NCBI GenBank assembly: GCA_937982115.1
Contig: CALJNE010000015.1
Span: 1 to 37,217, forward strand
DNA from: an uncultured Bacteroidales bacterium
GTDB taxonomy: Bacteria > Bacteroidota > Bacteroidia > Bacteroidales > ML635J-15
Reading direction: 5' to 3'
Length of the DNA stretch: 37,217 nt
This document shows positions 7,599 through 16,863 of the stretch, one piece after another. Each line of letters starts with the position of its first letter. Within the stretch, counting starts at the first letter, position 1. Under the pieces are notes generated by a model. It had not been told where the DNA came from. It made no database searches and saw only the letters and a list, made by a program, of their open reading frames with translations. The position numbers and the translations under genes were made by a program.

Positions 7599-9643
7599 TT
7601 CAAAGTTTTACCTTCAAAACTTAAATTTATGAAATATAATCCAGAAGATAAATTCTCTATCAGGTGCGAAGCATCATAGCTGATACCGTTAAATTCAGCA
7701 GTTTGAAGCAATTTACCCGAAACATCCATAATGCTTAGTGTGTAATTTCCGTTATGTTCGGTTTCAACAAATAGTTCGTTTTTTGCAGGATTGGGATATA
7801 TGCTTATATCATTTGCAATTTTTTGTTCAATGGAATTTGAGGCAATTTCCTGATAGAAAGTAACATCATCAATGTAGATAGTGTTACCGTTTCCACATTC
7901 GGATTCTATTACCAATCTTAAATTATTACCTCTTAAAGCAATCGGGTTAATTTTAAAAGTATGTGTTTTCCAGTCATTTTCTGAAGGAATATAATTTTCG
8001 TTTTCATTAACATAAGTAGAAGTCAAAGCAGTGCCGGAAACCAACCAAACAATTCTGAGAGAATCTCCGCAAGCTGAAGAAACGTAGAATTTTAATTTAT
8101 CGCTTTGTGTAGTTGAGGGACGTGCATAAGCAGCTTTGAAGCTTACTGTAACAGGAGTTGTGTCATTGTCAATTATAAGGTTAGGTAAATATATTCTGTT
8201 TTTTGTTCCGTAATCATTGTATCTGTTTTGAATTCTGATAGCTTTTCCTGAAATTCCGTAATTGGTTTGTTCCCAGGTTTTATTACCTGATGGAATTACT
8301 ATAAAATCATTTCCGGGATTATTTGTAATTGTCGGAAAGTTTTGTGTTTCAAAGCCTTCTGTATAAGGAATTTGGTATCCATCGTTTTTATCATAAACCT
8401 GAATATAATTATCAAAAAATTTAATGTCTGAATCTGTTGGATTTTCAACATAAAGTTGAGCACTGAACTTTCCGCTTTGAATGTAAGTTACTAATGGGTT
8501 TGCTTCGGAATAGTTTATATATTCTGTACCGGGAAGAGTCCAGTTGTAGGTTTCGATATAATCTGTGTTGTGGGTGAGGTCGTTGTATTGAACTTTAAAA
8601 CCTGTACATCCGATTTTTTTATTTGCTTTAAAGTCTGCAATAGGAGCACATATAGCAGGGACATAATTGTCGTTGGTACCTGTAGCAATTCTGTTAGAAG
8701 CAGACCAAAGATTATTTCTTCCGGCAACGGGAGTATTAAGAATAGCTCTCATTGCATTAGCCTGTCCTTGAGTAAACATTTTACCGCAATAGCTGTATTC
8801 CATAAAGTTTTGCACATTGTCGAGCGAGCCGCAGGTAATTGCCCAAACAGAACATGATGTGTGTCCTATAGTGTTTGGAGTATCTTCTATTCCGTCGTCA
8901 ATATCGCAATTTGATTGCAGTCCGGGTTCGTTGGTACTTCCCCATGGATGAGGTAAGTTTAGATAGTGTCCGGCTTCGTGGGTTAAAGTACTTGCTTTGT
9001 ATGTTGATCCTGTTCCCGTTGGTCCTACATAATCGTGAAGAAGTATTATTCCGTCTGCACCTTGAGGAGCCGTACCCGGATAGTATGACCAACCTGCGGC
9101 TCCGCCACCTAATGATTTTACGACCCAAATATTGAGATATTTATTTGTAGGCCAAGCAGGTGCAGCATATTTTGCCGCTTCGCCTCCGCCGTTGGTGGTT
9201 TCACTTACAGTCCTGGTAACTCCGATTGTGCAATTGCCGTTGGGATCTTTTCGGGCAAGCCTGAATTCTATTTTCACATCAGCCGCTATTGGTTTGAAAT
9301 CTGCTATTATTTGAGATGTATCGCTACGACGAAGTGCAAAATCTCTATTCATAAAATCCACAGCATCAACAATTTGCTGGTAACTGATGTTTTCATCTCC
9401 GTACATGTGTACTACGTGGAAAACTACAGGTATCACATACACCTGGTCATCTTTAGGATTGTTTTTGATATAATCCTTTACAAATTCATCAATTTCCTGA
9501 CGGAGTTTTAAAATTTCAGGATTATTTCTGATTATTTCATTGTAAATCTGGTCGGTCATACAATGCCAAGTTTCGTTCTCATCCTGAGCTGAAAGGTTCA
9601 AAAAAAATAAACCTGAAAGTGCTAAAAAGAATAATTTTTTCAT
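7577..9643 (-). CDS. Secreted M43 (pappalysin-like) metallopeptidase with PKD domain and T9SS sorting domain
   Basis: 688 residues from the ATG at 9643. The frame opens upstream with a TTG, but the signal peptide KKLFFLALSGLFFLNLSAQ begins at the ATG. Domains in order: propeptide, M43 peptidase with zinc motif HEAGHYLNLPH (about residues 222-232) and the later 'NFMEYSYCGKMFTQGQ' Met-turn segment; a PKD-like domain (about 330-420); a jelly-roll/MAM-like domain with 'YIDDVTFY' at its end; and a C-terminal T9SS sorting domain with ISIYPNPAKNELFV. It is expected to cross the outer membrane by the type IX system and remain at the surface or be released. Its 3' end overlaps the PagL-like gene by 22 bp. 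It is probably monocistronic. Confidence 0.93.
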   Translation of the reverse strand: MKKLFFLALSGLFFLNLSAQDENETWHCMTDQIYNEIIRNNPEILKLRQEIDEFVKDYIKNNPKDDQVYVIPVVFHVVHMYGDENISYQQIVDAVDFMNRDFALRRSDTSQIIADFKPIAADVKIEFRLARKDPNGNCTIGVTRTVSETTNGGGEAAKYAAPAWPTNKYLNIWVVKSLGGGAAGWSYYPGTAPQGADGIILLHDYVGPTGTGSTYKASTLTHEAGHYLNLPHPWGSTNEPGLQSNCDIDDGIEDTPNTIGHTSCSVWAITCGSLDNVQNFMEYSYCGKMFTQGQANAMRAILNTPVAGRNNLWSASNRIATGTNDNYVPAICAPIADFKANKKIGCTGFKVQYNDLTHNTDYIETYNWTLPGTEYINYSEANPLVTYIQSGKFSAQLYVENPTDSDIKFFDNYIQVYDKNDGYQIPYTEGFETQNFPTITNNPGNDFIVIPSGNKTWEQTNYGISGKAIRIQNRYNDYGTKNRIYLPNLIIDNDTTPVTVSFKAAYARPSTTQSDKLKFYVSSACGDSLRIVWLVSGTALTSTYVNENENYIPSENDWKTHTFKINPIALRGNNLRLVIESECGNGNTIYIDDVTFYQEIASNSIEQKIANDISIYPNPAKNELFVETEHNGNYTLSIMDVSGKLLQTAEFNGISYDASHLIENLSSGLYFINLSFEGKTLNYKLFKE

Positions 9644-9764
9644 TAAAATAAATTTTTCACAATTAAACCAAAAAAAACTCAAAATAGTTGCTTGCCATTT
9701 TTAAATTATACGAGCCACATTATTTTTTACACAAACCTCTCGTTGCTAACTTTTTGTAAACTGA

Positions 9765-10886
9765 TTATAAATTAGTAGCAAATTCAATTATTTTCTCGGC
9801 AAATACTTCCCAGCTGAGTTCTTTTTTCAGTGTTCTTATATTTTCTTTGAAGATTTCTTTATCACAATTATTAAAATATTTTTGAATTGCTTCGGCTATG
9901 GCATCTGAATTGATTTTTTCAATTATCAAACCGGTTTTATTGTGTTGAATTATTTCCGTTAGTCCTCCTGTTGCAGTAGCTATCATCGGCAATTCAAAGT
10001 GATAAGAAATTCCTGTTATTCCGCTTTGAGTAGCACTTTTATACGGTAAAATGCAAACATCTGCAGCACAGAAAAATTTATTAACCTCGTCATCACTTAT
10101 GTAGCGAACAAATTTATGAATGTTGTTCTTGTTTTTATTCTTAGCAATAATATTATCGTATTTTTCAAAATTTCCATAAACTTCGCCGGCAATAAGTAAC
10201 TGATATGATTCATCCAGCTTGTCGAAGGCTTCAATAAGCAGGTCGAGTCCTTTATAATCTCTGATAAATCCAAAAAATAATATTGTTTTTTTGTTTTGGT
10301 CAATTCCAAGCAGATTTCGTGCTTGTGTTTTATCAATAATTTCACCAAAGTGGTTATAAAGTGGATGAGGCAAAAGCTGAACTTTAGCTTTGGGATAAAG
10401 CTGTAATAAATCACTTTTTACTTTCTCGCTCATAGCTATAAATCCATGATTTTTTGCGAGGAAGTATTTAGTAAGTGATTTGTCGAAAAACTTCTTTTCG
10501 TGAGGAATTATATTATCAAGTATTGATATTATTTTTGTGTGCTTTTTGAGTTTTCCTGACACAAATCCTAACGAGGGAGCAAAATACGGCATCCAGAATT
10601 TCATTATCATCAAATCAGGATTGTATTTTTTTATGATTTTAGCTGATTTATACCAGCTAAGCGGATTTACTGTGCTTAGAATTCTGTGCGAATCAATAAC
10701 TTCGGCTGTGTCGTTTTCTTTTACAAATTGAGTTTCGCCCGGAAATAATATTGATGGATATTGAGTAGTAAATGTAAACGCCTTAGTTTGATGTCCTTGT
10801 CTCAAAAACTGATTGTATAACAGTGCGTTAAATTGTGCAATTCCACCTCTGAAAGGATAAAAAGTTGATAAATATGCAATTCGCAT
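9765..10886 (-). CDS. GT4-family (GT-B) glycosyltransferase
   Basis: 373 residues. The N-terminus has the glycine-rich acceptor-side motif STFYPFRGGIAQFN of GT4 enzymes; the C-terminal Rossmann half has ILFFGFIRDYKGLDLLIEAF, a 'LLIAGEVYG' strand, and the nucleotide-sugar segment CILPYKSATQSGITGISYHF followed by 'PMIATATGGLTEII'. In many GT4 members an E-x7-E motif binds the donor; here the corresponding region reads YKSATQSGITGISYHFELP, so the first Glu is replaced. It is expected to build cell-surface polysaccharide or glycan on the cytoplasmic face. The ATG lies 1 nt after the GT9 stop, indicating translational coupling. The donor and acceptor are not known. Confidence 0.9.
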   Translation of the reverse strand: MRIAYLSTFYPFRGGIAQFNALLYNQFLRQGHQTKAFTFTTQYPSILFPGETQFVKENDTAEVIDSHRILSTVNPLSWYKSAKIIKKYNPDLMIMKFWMPYFAPSLGFVSGKLKKHTKIISILDNIIPHEKKFFDKSLTKYFLAKNHGFIAMSEKVKSDLLQLYPKAKVQLLPHPLYNHFGEIIDKTQARNLLGIDQNKKTILFFGFIRDYKGLDLLIEAFDKLDESYQLLIAGEVYGNFEKYDNIIAKNKNKNNIHKFVRYISDDEVNKFFCAADVCILPYKSATQSGITGISYHFELPMIATATGGLTEIIQHNKTGLIIEKINSDAIAEAIQKYFNNCDKEIFKENIRTLKKELSWEVFAEKIIEFATNL

Positions 10887-10887
10887 T

Positions 10888-11979
10888 TTAAGTTAATTTC
10901 TTTATTTCGTTGAAAACAGTTTCGGCTTTTATGTCGTGCATACAAGATTTTTCGCGTTTACAGGTATTGCCATAAAAGCAATCGCAGCCGGTTTCGGGTT
11001 CAATGATTACACCTTTGCCGTAGAGATAAAATTCGTGTTTATTAAAAATATTGTTCATCAAAATCATTTTCTTTTGCAAGGCAACGGCAATGTGCATCAT
11101 CATCGAAACCTGTGTAACTACAATCTCGCAAGCATCGGTAATAGCAAAAAATTCTTCGAGTGAAAATGTTCCGGGATAGTATGCTCCTGTTTGTGAGGAC
11201 AGAAATTTGTTTTTTTCGTCTTCCTGAGGTCCTCCAAGAACAATTGGAAAATACCCGGAGTTCTCAAGCAGGTTTATGAGTTCAATCCATTTATCTTCTG
11301 GCCATAGCCTTGTTAGCCAGCGATTCCCGCATCCTGTATTTAATCCAACAATTCTTTTTCCTTTAGAAATTTCTTTAAATTTATTTTTCCACTCTTGAGC
11401 AAGAGTTTTATTATAATTCAGAAGGTATGGTTCGTCGTTAAATTCAAGATGACAAATTTCAAAAATTTCCTGAAGATAATGTTTGGTATTTTTTTGAGAT
11501 ATATGGTCGAAAAATCCCGTAATGAGTTTATGTTCTGCTGCAGGTGTAGCTGCTGCAATATGGTTGTTTTTCCAGATAAAGCCGTATTTTTCTTTTGCTT
11601 TCACTTTTTTGAGTAAAATGCAGGCTTCTTCTTCTTTATCGAGATTTATGGCAATATCGAATTTCTTATTGCTCAGTATAAAAATCGAGGTCTCGTTCCA
11701 TGAATATATGCTGTCAATATTTTCTTTTGGCAAAACATCCGGGGATAAAGTTATCCATGAAATATGACAATCGGGATAAAGATTTTTGTATTTAACAGCC
11801 AGAGGAGTTGTTCGTATCACGTCGCCCATGGCACCTAACTTAATTATTAATATTCTTTTCTCGATTTTGGAGTAAAATTCACAATTTTTACAATCAACAT
11901 TATGTTCTTTGTTGGGTTTGCAAGGTATTCCCGCCCTGAAATGTCTGCAATCAAACTTTACTTCTTCTAACTTTATCAT
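10888..11979 (-). CDS. GT9-family (heptosyltransferase-like) glycosyltransferase with cysteine motifs at both ends
   Basis: 363 residues. The GT9 core starts near residue 42 with RILIIKLGAMGDVIRTTPL, the glycine-rich segment of ADP-heptose:LPS heptosyltransferases, and continues to the C-terminal half with NTGCGNRWLTRLWP, 'PIVLGGPQ' and the donor-site region with VSMMMHIAVALQKKMI. Ahead of the core is a cysteine cluster, C11-x8-C20-x9-C30-x2-C33, and near the end are C332, C334, C340 and C346 in CDCFYGNTCKREKSCMHDI. The C-terminal cysteines occur in many GT9 proteins; the N-terminal set is less usual and could bind zinc or an Fe-S cluster. First gene of a GT9-GT4 pair, probably for surface glycan synthesis. 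Confidence 0.88.
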   Translation of the reverse strand: MIKLEEVKFDCRHFRAGIPCKPNKEHNVDCKNCEFYSKIEKRILIIKLGAMGDVIRTTPLAVKYKNLYPDCHISWITLSPDVLPKENIDSIYSWNETSIFILSNKKFDIAINLDKEEEACILLKKVKAKEKYGFIWKNNHIAAATPAAEHKLITGFFDHISQKNTKHYLQEIFEICHLEFNDEPYLLNYNKTLAQEWKNKFKEISKGKRIVGLNTGCGNRWLTRLWPEDKWIELINLLENSGYFPIVLGGPQEDEKNKFLSSQTGAYYPGTFSLEEFFAITDACEIVVTQVSMMMHIAVALQKKMILMNNIFNKHEFYLYGKGVIIEPETGCDCFYGNTCKREKSCMHDIKAETVFNEIKKLT

Positions 11980-12000
11980 GCCTAAAAATCAAAATTCCAG

Positions 12001-12008
12001 CAAAAGTA
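12001..12008 (-). promoter_or_regulatory. Putative -7 box upstream of the GT9 gene
   Basis: TACTTTTG on the minus strand matches the Bacteroidota -7 consensus TAnnTTTG and lies 22 nt ahead of the GT9 ATG. No TTTG is seen at the expected -33 spacing, so support is partial. Confidence 0.4.
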
Positions 12009-12161
12009 AATATTTTTGTGAAATTTAATATTCCACAACAAACAAAAATATAAATAAATTATCAGAAAAATAATTGATAAAAATTTTTAATGTTAAAATG
12101 TTTTGAATAAAAAAGTTTTCAAAAACACTATTTTTAAAGCATATTTGCAAAAAATTTTTTT

Positions 12162-13691
12162 ATGACTGAAAAAATATTGATTCTGGATTTTGGTTCACAA
12201 TATACTCAATTGATTGCAAGAAGAATACGTGAACTAAATGTATATTGCGAAATTGTTCCTTACGACAAAATTCCCGAACTCGACGAAAGCATAAAAGGTG
12301 TAATACTTAGTGGCAGTCCGTATTCGGTTAGGGACGAAAATGCTTTGATTCCTGACTTATCATTGATAAAATCAGGTTTGCCTTTGTTGGGGGTATGTTA
12401 CGGGGCTCAATATTTATCACATTTTTACGGGGGTGAGGTTGCTCCTTCAAAAACAAGGGAATATGGCCGAGCTAATTTAAGTTTTGTTGATAAAACTGAT
12501 ACTTTATTTAAAAATATCTCGCAAAACTCACAGGTATGGATGTCGCATGGTGATACTATTGTAAAGTTACCTGAAAATTATAAAGTTATTGCATCCACTC
12601 ACGATATCCGGAATGCTGCTTTCAAAATTCAGGACGAGAATACCTGGGGTATTCAGTTTCATCCGGAGGTATATCATAGCACCGAAGGGAAACAGTTGAT
12701 TAAAAATTTTGTTGTGGATATTTGCGGGTGCCACCAAACCTGGACACCGGAATCTTTTATTGAAACTACAATCGCCGAACTCAAACAAACTCTTGCTAAC
12801 GACAAAGTAGTGCTGGGATTATCCGGCGGAGTTGACAGTAGCGTTGCGGCGGTGTTATTGCACAAAGCCATTGGAAGCAATTTGCATTGTATCTTTGTTG
12901 ATAATGGTTTGCTTCGCAAAAATGAGTTTGACACAGTTCTGGAATCATATAAAGGAATGGGTCTTAATGTCAGGGGTGTGGATGCCAAAAACAGATTTTA
13001 CGATGCTCTCAAAGGAATAAGCGAACCTGAACAAAAACGTAAGACTATCGGAAGAGTTTTTATTGAAGTTTTTGATGAGGAAGCACATAAAATACAAGAT
13101 GTTAAATGGCTTGCTCAAGGCACAATATATCCTGATGTAATTGAATCTGTTTCGGTAAAAGGTCCTTCAGCCACCATAAAATCTCATCATAATGTTGGCG
13201 GTTTACCGGATTTTATGAAGTTAAAAATTGTAGAGCCATTAAAATTATTGTTCAAGGATGAAGTTAGGGAAGTAGGCAGAAAGCTTGGTATTCCACAAAA
13301 TATTCTTGGACGACATCCTTTCCCCGGCCCGGGTTTGGGAATAAGAATTCTGGGAGATATTACTCCCGAAAAAGTCAGGATACTTCAGGATGTGGACTAC
13401 ATTTTTATAGAAGGATTGAAGGAGTGGGAATTGTATGATAAAGTGTGGCAGGCCGCAGCAATTCTTTTACCGGTGCAGTCGGTAGGAGTTATGGGCGATG
13501 AACGTACCTACGAAAATGTTGTTGCTCTGAGAGCGGTTCAGTCCACCGATGGTATGACAGCAGATTGGGTACATTTACCTTACGAATTCCTTGCAAAGAT
13601 TTCAAATAAAATTATTAATCAGGTTAAGGGGGTTAATCGTGTGGTTTATGATATTTCTTCAAAACCTCCTGCAACTATTGAATGGGAATAA
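12162..13691 (+). CDS. guaA: GMP synthase (glutamine-hydrolysing)
   Basis: 509 residues, the normal length. It converts XMP to GMP using ATP and glutamine. N-terminal class I glutamine amidotransferase: [17 protein letters not shown], the nucleophile in GVCYGAQ and the His-Glu pair in [13 protein letters not shown] pyrophosphatase domain: P-loop [14 protein letters not shown] near residue 220. C-terminal dimerisation domain: [13 protein letters not shown] and the end motif [14 protein letters not shown]. The ATG at 12162 gives the canonical start. No co-directional gene lies immediately upstream, so it has its own promoter in the 180-bp AT-rich region before it; a CATATTTG at 12140-12147 is a possible but imperfect -7 box. 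Confidence 0.98.
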   Translation: MTEKILILDFGSQYTQLIARRIRELNVYCEIVPYDKIPELDESIKGVILSGSPYSVRDENALIPDLSLIKSGLPLLGVCYGAQYLSHFYGGEVAPSKTREYGRANLSFVDKTDTLFKNISQNSQVWMSHGDTIVKLPENYKVIASTHDIRNAAFKIQDENTWGIQFHPEVYHSTEGKQLIKNFVVDICGCHQTWTPESFIETTIAELKQTLANDKVVLGLSGGVDSSVAAVLLHKAIGSNLHCIFVDNGLLRKNEFDTVLESYKGMGLNVRGVDAKNRFYDALKGISEPEQKRKTIGRVFIEVFDEEAHKIQDVKWLAQGTIYPDVIESVSVKGPSATIKSHHNVGGLPDFMKLKIVEPLKLLFKDEVREVGRKLGIPQNILGRHPFPGPGLGIRILGDITPEKVRILQDVDYIFIEGLKEWELYDKVWQAAAILLPVQSVGVMGDERTYENVVALRAVQSTDGMTADWVHLPYEFLAKISNKIINQVKGVNRVVYDISSKPPATIEWE

Positions 13692-13750
13692 TATCTCTTT
13701 GCTCAAGCAGTTTGCAGGATGTTGTTAAATCGCAATAAGTCTGCAAATGT

Positions 13751-13783
13751 TTTTGAGGCATTTTGATTTTTCATTCCTCAAAA
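13751..13783 (+). terminator. Hairpin downstream of guaA, possible terminator
   Basis: Perfect 8-bp inverted repeat TTTTGAGG/CCTCAAAA separated by 17 nt, about 60 nt after the guaA stop. No T tract follows the stem, so intrinsic termination is uncertain. Confidence 0.35.
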
Positions 13784-13836
13784 TGTAATTTCTGAAAATT
13801 TCATATAATTTTGCTCGAAATTTTAATAACTATTTT

Positions 13837-15144
13837 GTGTCATTAAATCTAAAACTAAAAAATAATTTCTATTCCAATCTTAATTATAGGGAGAAAATAA
13901 CCTATAAAATCTATTTGTTTTTCACCATTCTTGAGGGCATAGTATTCGGTTTAACCTTGATGAACGAATTTGTGTTCATTAGAAGTTTAAAAGGTTCCGA
14001 AAGTCTTGTAGGAGTTTTGTTCCTACTTAGCATTACAGTTTATTTTATTCTTTTCATAAGCAACGAGATTACACGTCGTATTCGAAACAAACGAAAACTA
14101 ATAACCATTACCGCAATTATTTCGAGGGCACCTTTGATTTGTTTTTTGTTTTTTCCGGCTTATGTTAATGAATCAAATTATGCCGGTTTACATTTCTTTT
14201 TTCTTATTTTAATGTTTTTATATTATCTGGGGACAGCCATAACACTACCAACCATAAATCAATTATTAAAACACAATTTTCGTAACAATAATTTTGGTAA
14301 ACTTTACGGATACGCCACCTCCTCCAATAAAATCGCTGCAATGCTTGCGACCTTGTTATTTGGAATTTTACTTGATAAAGATTACTTTATTTTCCGCTAT
14401 GTATATCCTGCAATGGGCATTTTGGGGATTTGCGGATATATCATGCTTTCTCGCATACCTTATAATTCACGTGTTGTTTATGTTCGCGAGAAATTGAGTG
14501 CTTCGTTGATAAATTCCGTTAGTAGAATGTTGAAAATTCTCAGAACCGATAAGGCTTTCAGAGATTTTGAGTTAGCTTATTTTTCGTATGGAACGGCTTT
14601 TATGTTTTCTACAACGGTTGTAACTTTTTTTCTGGAATCACACTTGAATCTTTCGTATTCAGTAATTTCAGGATATAAAACATTGGCCGGAGCCATAACC
14701 TTTTTATCTCTGCCGCTGTTTGGAATTATTATGGACAAGGTTGACCAACGCAGGTTCAGCTCTTTTATGTTTAGCTTTATGTTGATGTATATGATTTTTA
14801 TAATACTTACATATTTTTATCCGTTTAGCTTTGCTCTGTATGGACTAAACGTTATTTTGTTTTTGGTTCTCGCCTTTATAATGTATGGATTGTTTTCTTC
14901 ATCGGGAACATTATCATGGAATGTTGGAACAGCCTTTTTTACTAAAGATTCGCAAGATGTTGGAGATTATCATGCCATCCACATCACATTGACAGGTTTA
15001 CGAGGATTTTTAGCTCCACTTGGAGTTATTATTTATCAAACCTGGGGATATGTTGCTACTTTTGGGATTTCAACATTATTTGTGCTATTGGCTCTTTTGA
15101 TAATTGAAATTTCACTCAAAAAAAATCCATTAATTCTCAAATAA
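13837..15144 (+). CDS. Major facilitator superfamily transporter
   Basis: 435 residues with about 12 hydrophobic segments, integral inner-membrane protein. The first segment begins near residue 26 (KIYLFFTILEGIVFGLTL). A short basic loop follows the second segment (TRRIRNKRKLI), as in the MFS A-motif region. Segments 6 and 7 are separated by a cytoplasmic stretch near 205-240. The substrate cannot be told from sequence. The start is GTG at 13837; no ATG occurs before the first membrane segment, which supports a non-ATG start. It is followed after 41 nt by xseB and the radical SAM pair in the same direction, so functional linkage to them is possible but not shown. Confidence 0.85.
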   Translation: MSLNLKLKNNFYSNLNYREKITYKIYLFFTILEGIVFGLTLMNEFVFIRSLKGSESLVGVLFLLSITVYFILFISNEITRRIRNKRKLITITAIISRAPLICFLFFPAYVNESNYAGLHFFFLILMFLYYLGTAITLPTINQLLKHNFRNNNFGKLYGYATSSNKIAAMLATLLFGILLDKDYFIFRYVYPAMGILGICGYIMLSRIPYNSRVVYVREKLSASLINSVSRMLKILRTDKAFRDFELAYFSYGTAFMFSTTVVTFFLESHLNLSYSVISGYKTLAGAITFLSLPLFGIIMDKVDQRRFSSFMFSFMLMYMIFIILTYFYPFSFALYGLNVILFLVLAFIMYGLFSSSGTLSWNVGTAFFTKDSQDVGDYHAIHITLTGLRGFLAPLGVIIYQTWGYVATFGISTLFVLLALLIIEISLKKNPLILK

Positions 15145-15185
15145 ATCATAAATATATTATCTTAGCATTGTAATTTCAAACGATT

Positions 15186-15392
15186 ATGGAACAAAAAGAA
15201 TTTTCATACAAACAAGCGTTGGAAGAACTCGAACAAATACTTTCCGAAATTGAATCCGATGAACCCGACATTGATACCTTAAGCCTTAAAGTCAAAAGAG
15301 CTACTTTTCTTATTAAAGAATGCAAAAAACGATTAAGGCAAACTTCTGAAGAAATTGACAGCATCCTTAACAATTGGGAAGATGAGGAATAA
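15186..15392 (+). CDS. xseB: Exodeoxyribonuclease VII small subunit
   Basis: 68 residues. Small subunit of exonuclease VII, which degrades single-stranded DNA together with the large XseA subunit. The family pattern is clear: FSYKQALEELEQILSEIES at the N-terminus, a middle segment DIDTLSLKVKRATFLIKEC, and CKKRLRQTSEEIDSIL. The whole protein is expected to form two helices. xseA is not in the window, so the two subunits are unlinked here. The stop lies 15 nt ahead of the first radical SAM gene. Confidence 0.92.
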   Translation: MEQKEFSYKQALEELEQILSEIESDEPDIDTLSLKVKRATFLIKECKKRLRQTSEEIDSILNNWEDEE

Positions 15393-15407
15393 AAAGTTTC
15401 AAGAGCT

Positions 15408-16862
15408 TTGATAAATAAAATTTATGAGATATTACCCGAATTTTTGCAAACTCTCCTGTTAAATGCTGTTAAGAGGATTAAGATAGTTTTTTATAAATTG
15501 TCGAAATTGTTTATCCCTTCGCAAAAGTCAAAACCTGAAATAATTCATGAATTTAACTTAAATCGCAAATATGGACCATTGCCACGTGTTTGTTATGCTC
15601 CATACACCTCGTTGTTTTTATCGAGATTAGGATATATTTCTCCGTGTTATGCTTCGTATAATCCGGAATCTTCTCATATAAGCAAAGAATCTCTTAAAAC
15701 AGCCTGGTTCGACGGTTCAATAGAAAGAATACGAAAAAAGCATCTCAATTATGATTTTTCGGAATGTTCTTTATGTAAAACTTTACTGGAACAAAAAGCC
15801 TTTGGTAGTTTGCTTATCAACAAGTATGACCATTATTCCTTTTCCCGGTCATCCTATCCTCGGATTATTGAGTTTGAATTATCTAACAAGTGCAATCTTT
15901 CGTGCATAATGTGCGATTCTAATCTTTCCTCTGGAATTGAAAAAGCGGAGTGTAATAATATTAGTGGAAATCAATTTTACGGCGAAAAGTTTTTTGAGGA
16001 TTTGGAAGAAATTATCCCTCATCTTCATCTGGCAGAATTTACCGGCGGCGACCCTCTTATCATAGGTGAATATTACAGAATTTTAGAATTAATTAAAAAA
16101 CTAAATCCCGACTGTTCAATACTTATAACTACTAATGCAAATACTTATAACCAAAAAGTTGAGTGGATTCTAAATAATTTTAAAAAAATAAATTTTAATG
16201 TCAGCATAGATTCATTAGATGCAGAAAACTATTCGAAAATTCGCCGAAACGGAGATTTAAATAAGGCTATGCAGAACCTTGAACGATTTATTGAGTATTC
16301 CCGAAAAAACAAGACTTATCTAAATATTCTCGTATGCCCAATGACGGTGAATTTTCACGAAATGGCTGATTTTGTAAATTTTGCAAACGAAAAAAATATA
16401 TGTGTGTTTTATCATACTGTAGTGAAACCCAAACACTTATCATTAAAATACAATAAAAACGATTACATTAAAAAAAATATTAAAAACTTTAAGTCTTTGA
16501 AATTTCCTGACAAAACAAAAAATCAAAAAACCAACAAAAAGAATTTTGAAGAACTTGTCAAGCTTGTAGAAATCTGGCAATTGGAGCAAGAACCTCAAAT
16601 GCAAAAAATTCAAAATCAGTACAGTGAACTTTCAATTGGCGAGATTGAGGAGTTATTGTTTAAAAAAATAGGAGGGGAAGAAGAATTTGTTAATTATAAA
16701 TTGCAAACTGTCCTCGAAAAATACAAGAATAGTGATGATTATAAGTTTTTGTTGAGTAAACTTGCAAGGGTCGAAAACCAAAAATTTATAAGATATTTGC
16801 GTGAAAAAGAAACTGATGAATTGTTGCTTATAACAGAAGATATAATAAACAATAAAAAATAA
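15408..16862 (+). CDS. Radical SAM protein with N-terminal cysteine-rich (SPASM-like) domain, paralog 1
   Basis: 484 residues from TTG at 15408; the next Met is residue 168, inside the cluster motif, so a TTG start is needed. The radical SAM motif CNLSCIMC (C162, C166, C169) follows the strand IIEFELSN. SAM-binding glycine segment FTGGDPLI and a 'NFNVSIDSLDAENYSKIRR' strand complete the TIM-barrel core to about residue 335. Ahead of the core are C62, C80, C120 and C123 in a context (VCYAPYTSLFLSRLGYISPC, SECSLC) that looks like a SPASM auxiliary cluster domain placed N-terminally. The C-terminal 130 residues are charged and probably helical. The substrate is unknown; no small precursor peptide was recognised next to it. 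The stop is 1 nt before paralog 2. Confidence 0.85.
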   Translation: MINKIYEILPEFLQTLLLNAVKRIKIVFYKLSKLFIPSQKSKPEIIHEFNLNRKYGPLPRVCYAPYTSLFLSRLGYISPCYASYNPESSHISKESLKTAWFDGSIERIRKKHLNYDFSECSLCKTLLEQKAFGSLLINKYDHYSFSRSSYPRIIEFELSNKCNLSCIMCDSNLSSGIEKAECNNISGNQFYGEKFFEDLEEIIPHLHLAEFTGGDPLIIGEYYRILELIKKLNPDCSILITTNANTYNQKVEWILNNFKKINFNVSIDSLDAENYSKIRRNGDLNKAMQNLERFIEYSRKNKTYLNILVCPMTVNFHEMADFVNFANEKNICVFYHTVVKPKHLSLKYNKNDYIKKNIKNFKSLKFPDKTKNQKTNKKNFEELVKLVEIWQLEQEPQMQKIQNQYSELSIGEIEELLFKKIGGEEEFVNYKLQTVLEKYKNSDDYKFLLSKLARVENQKFIRYLREKETDELLLITEDIINNKK

Positions 16863-16863
16863 A

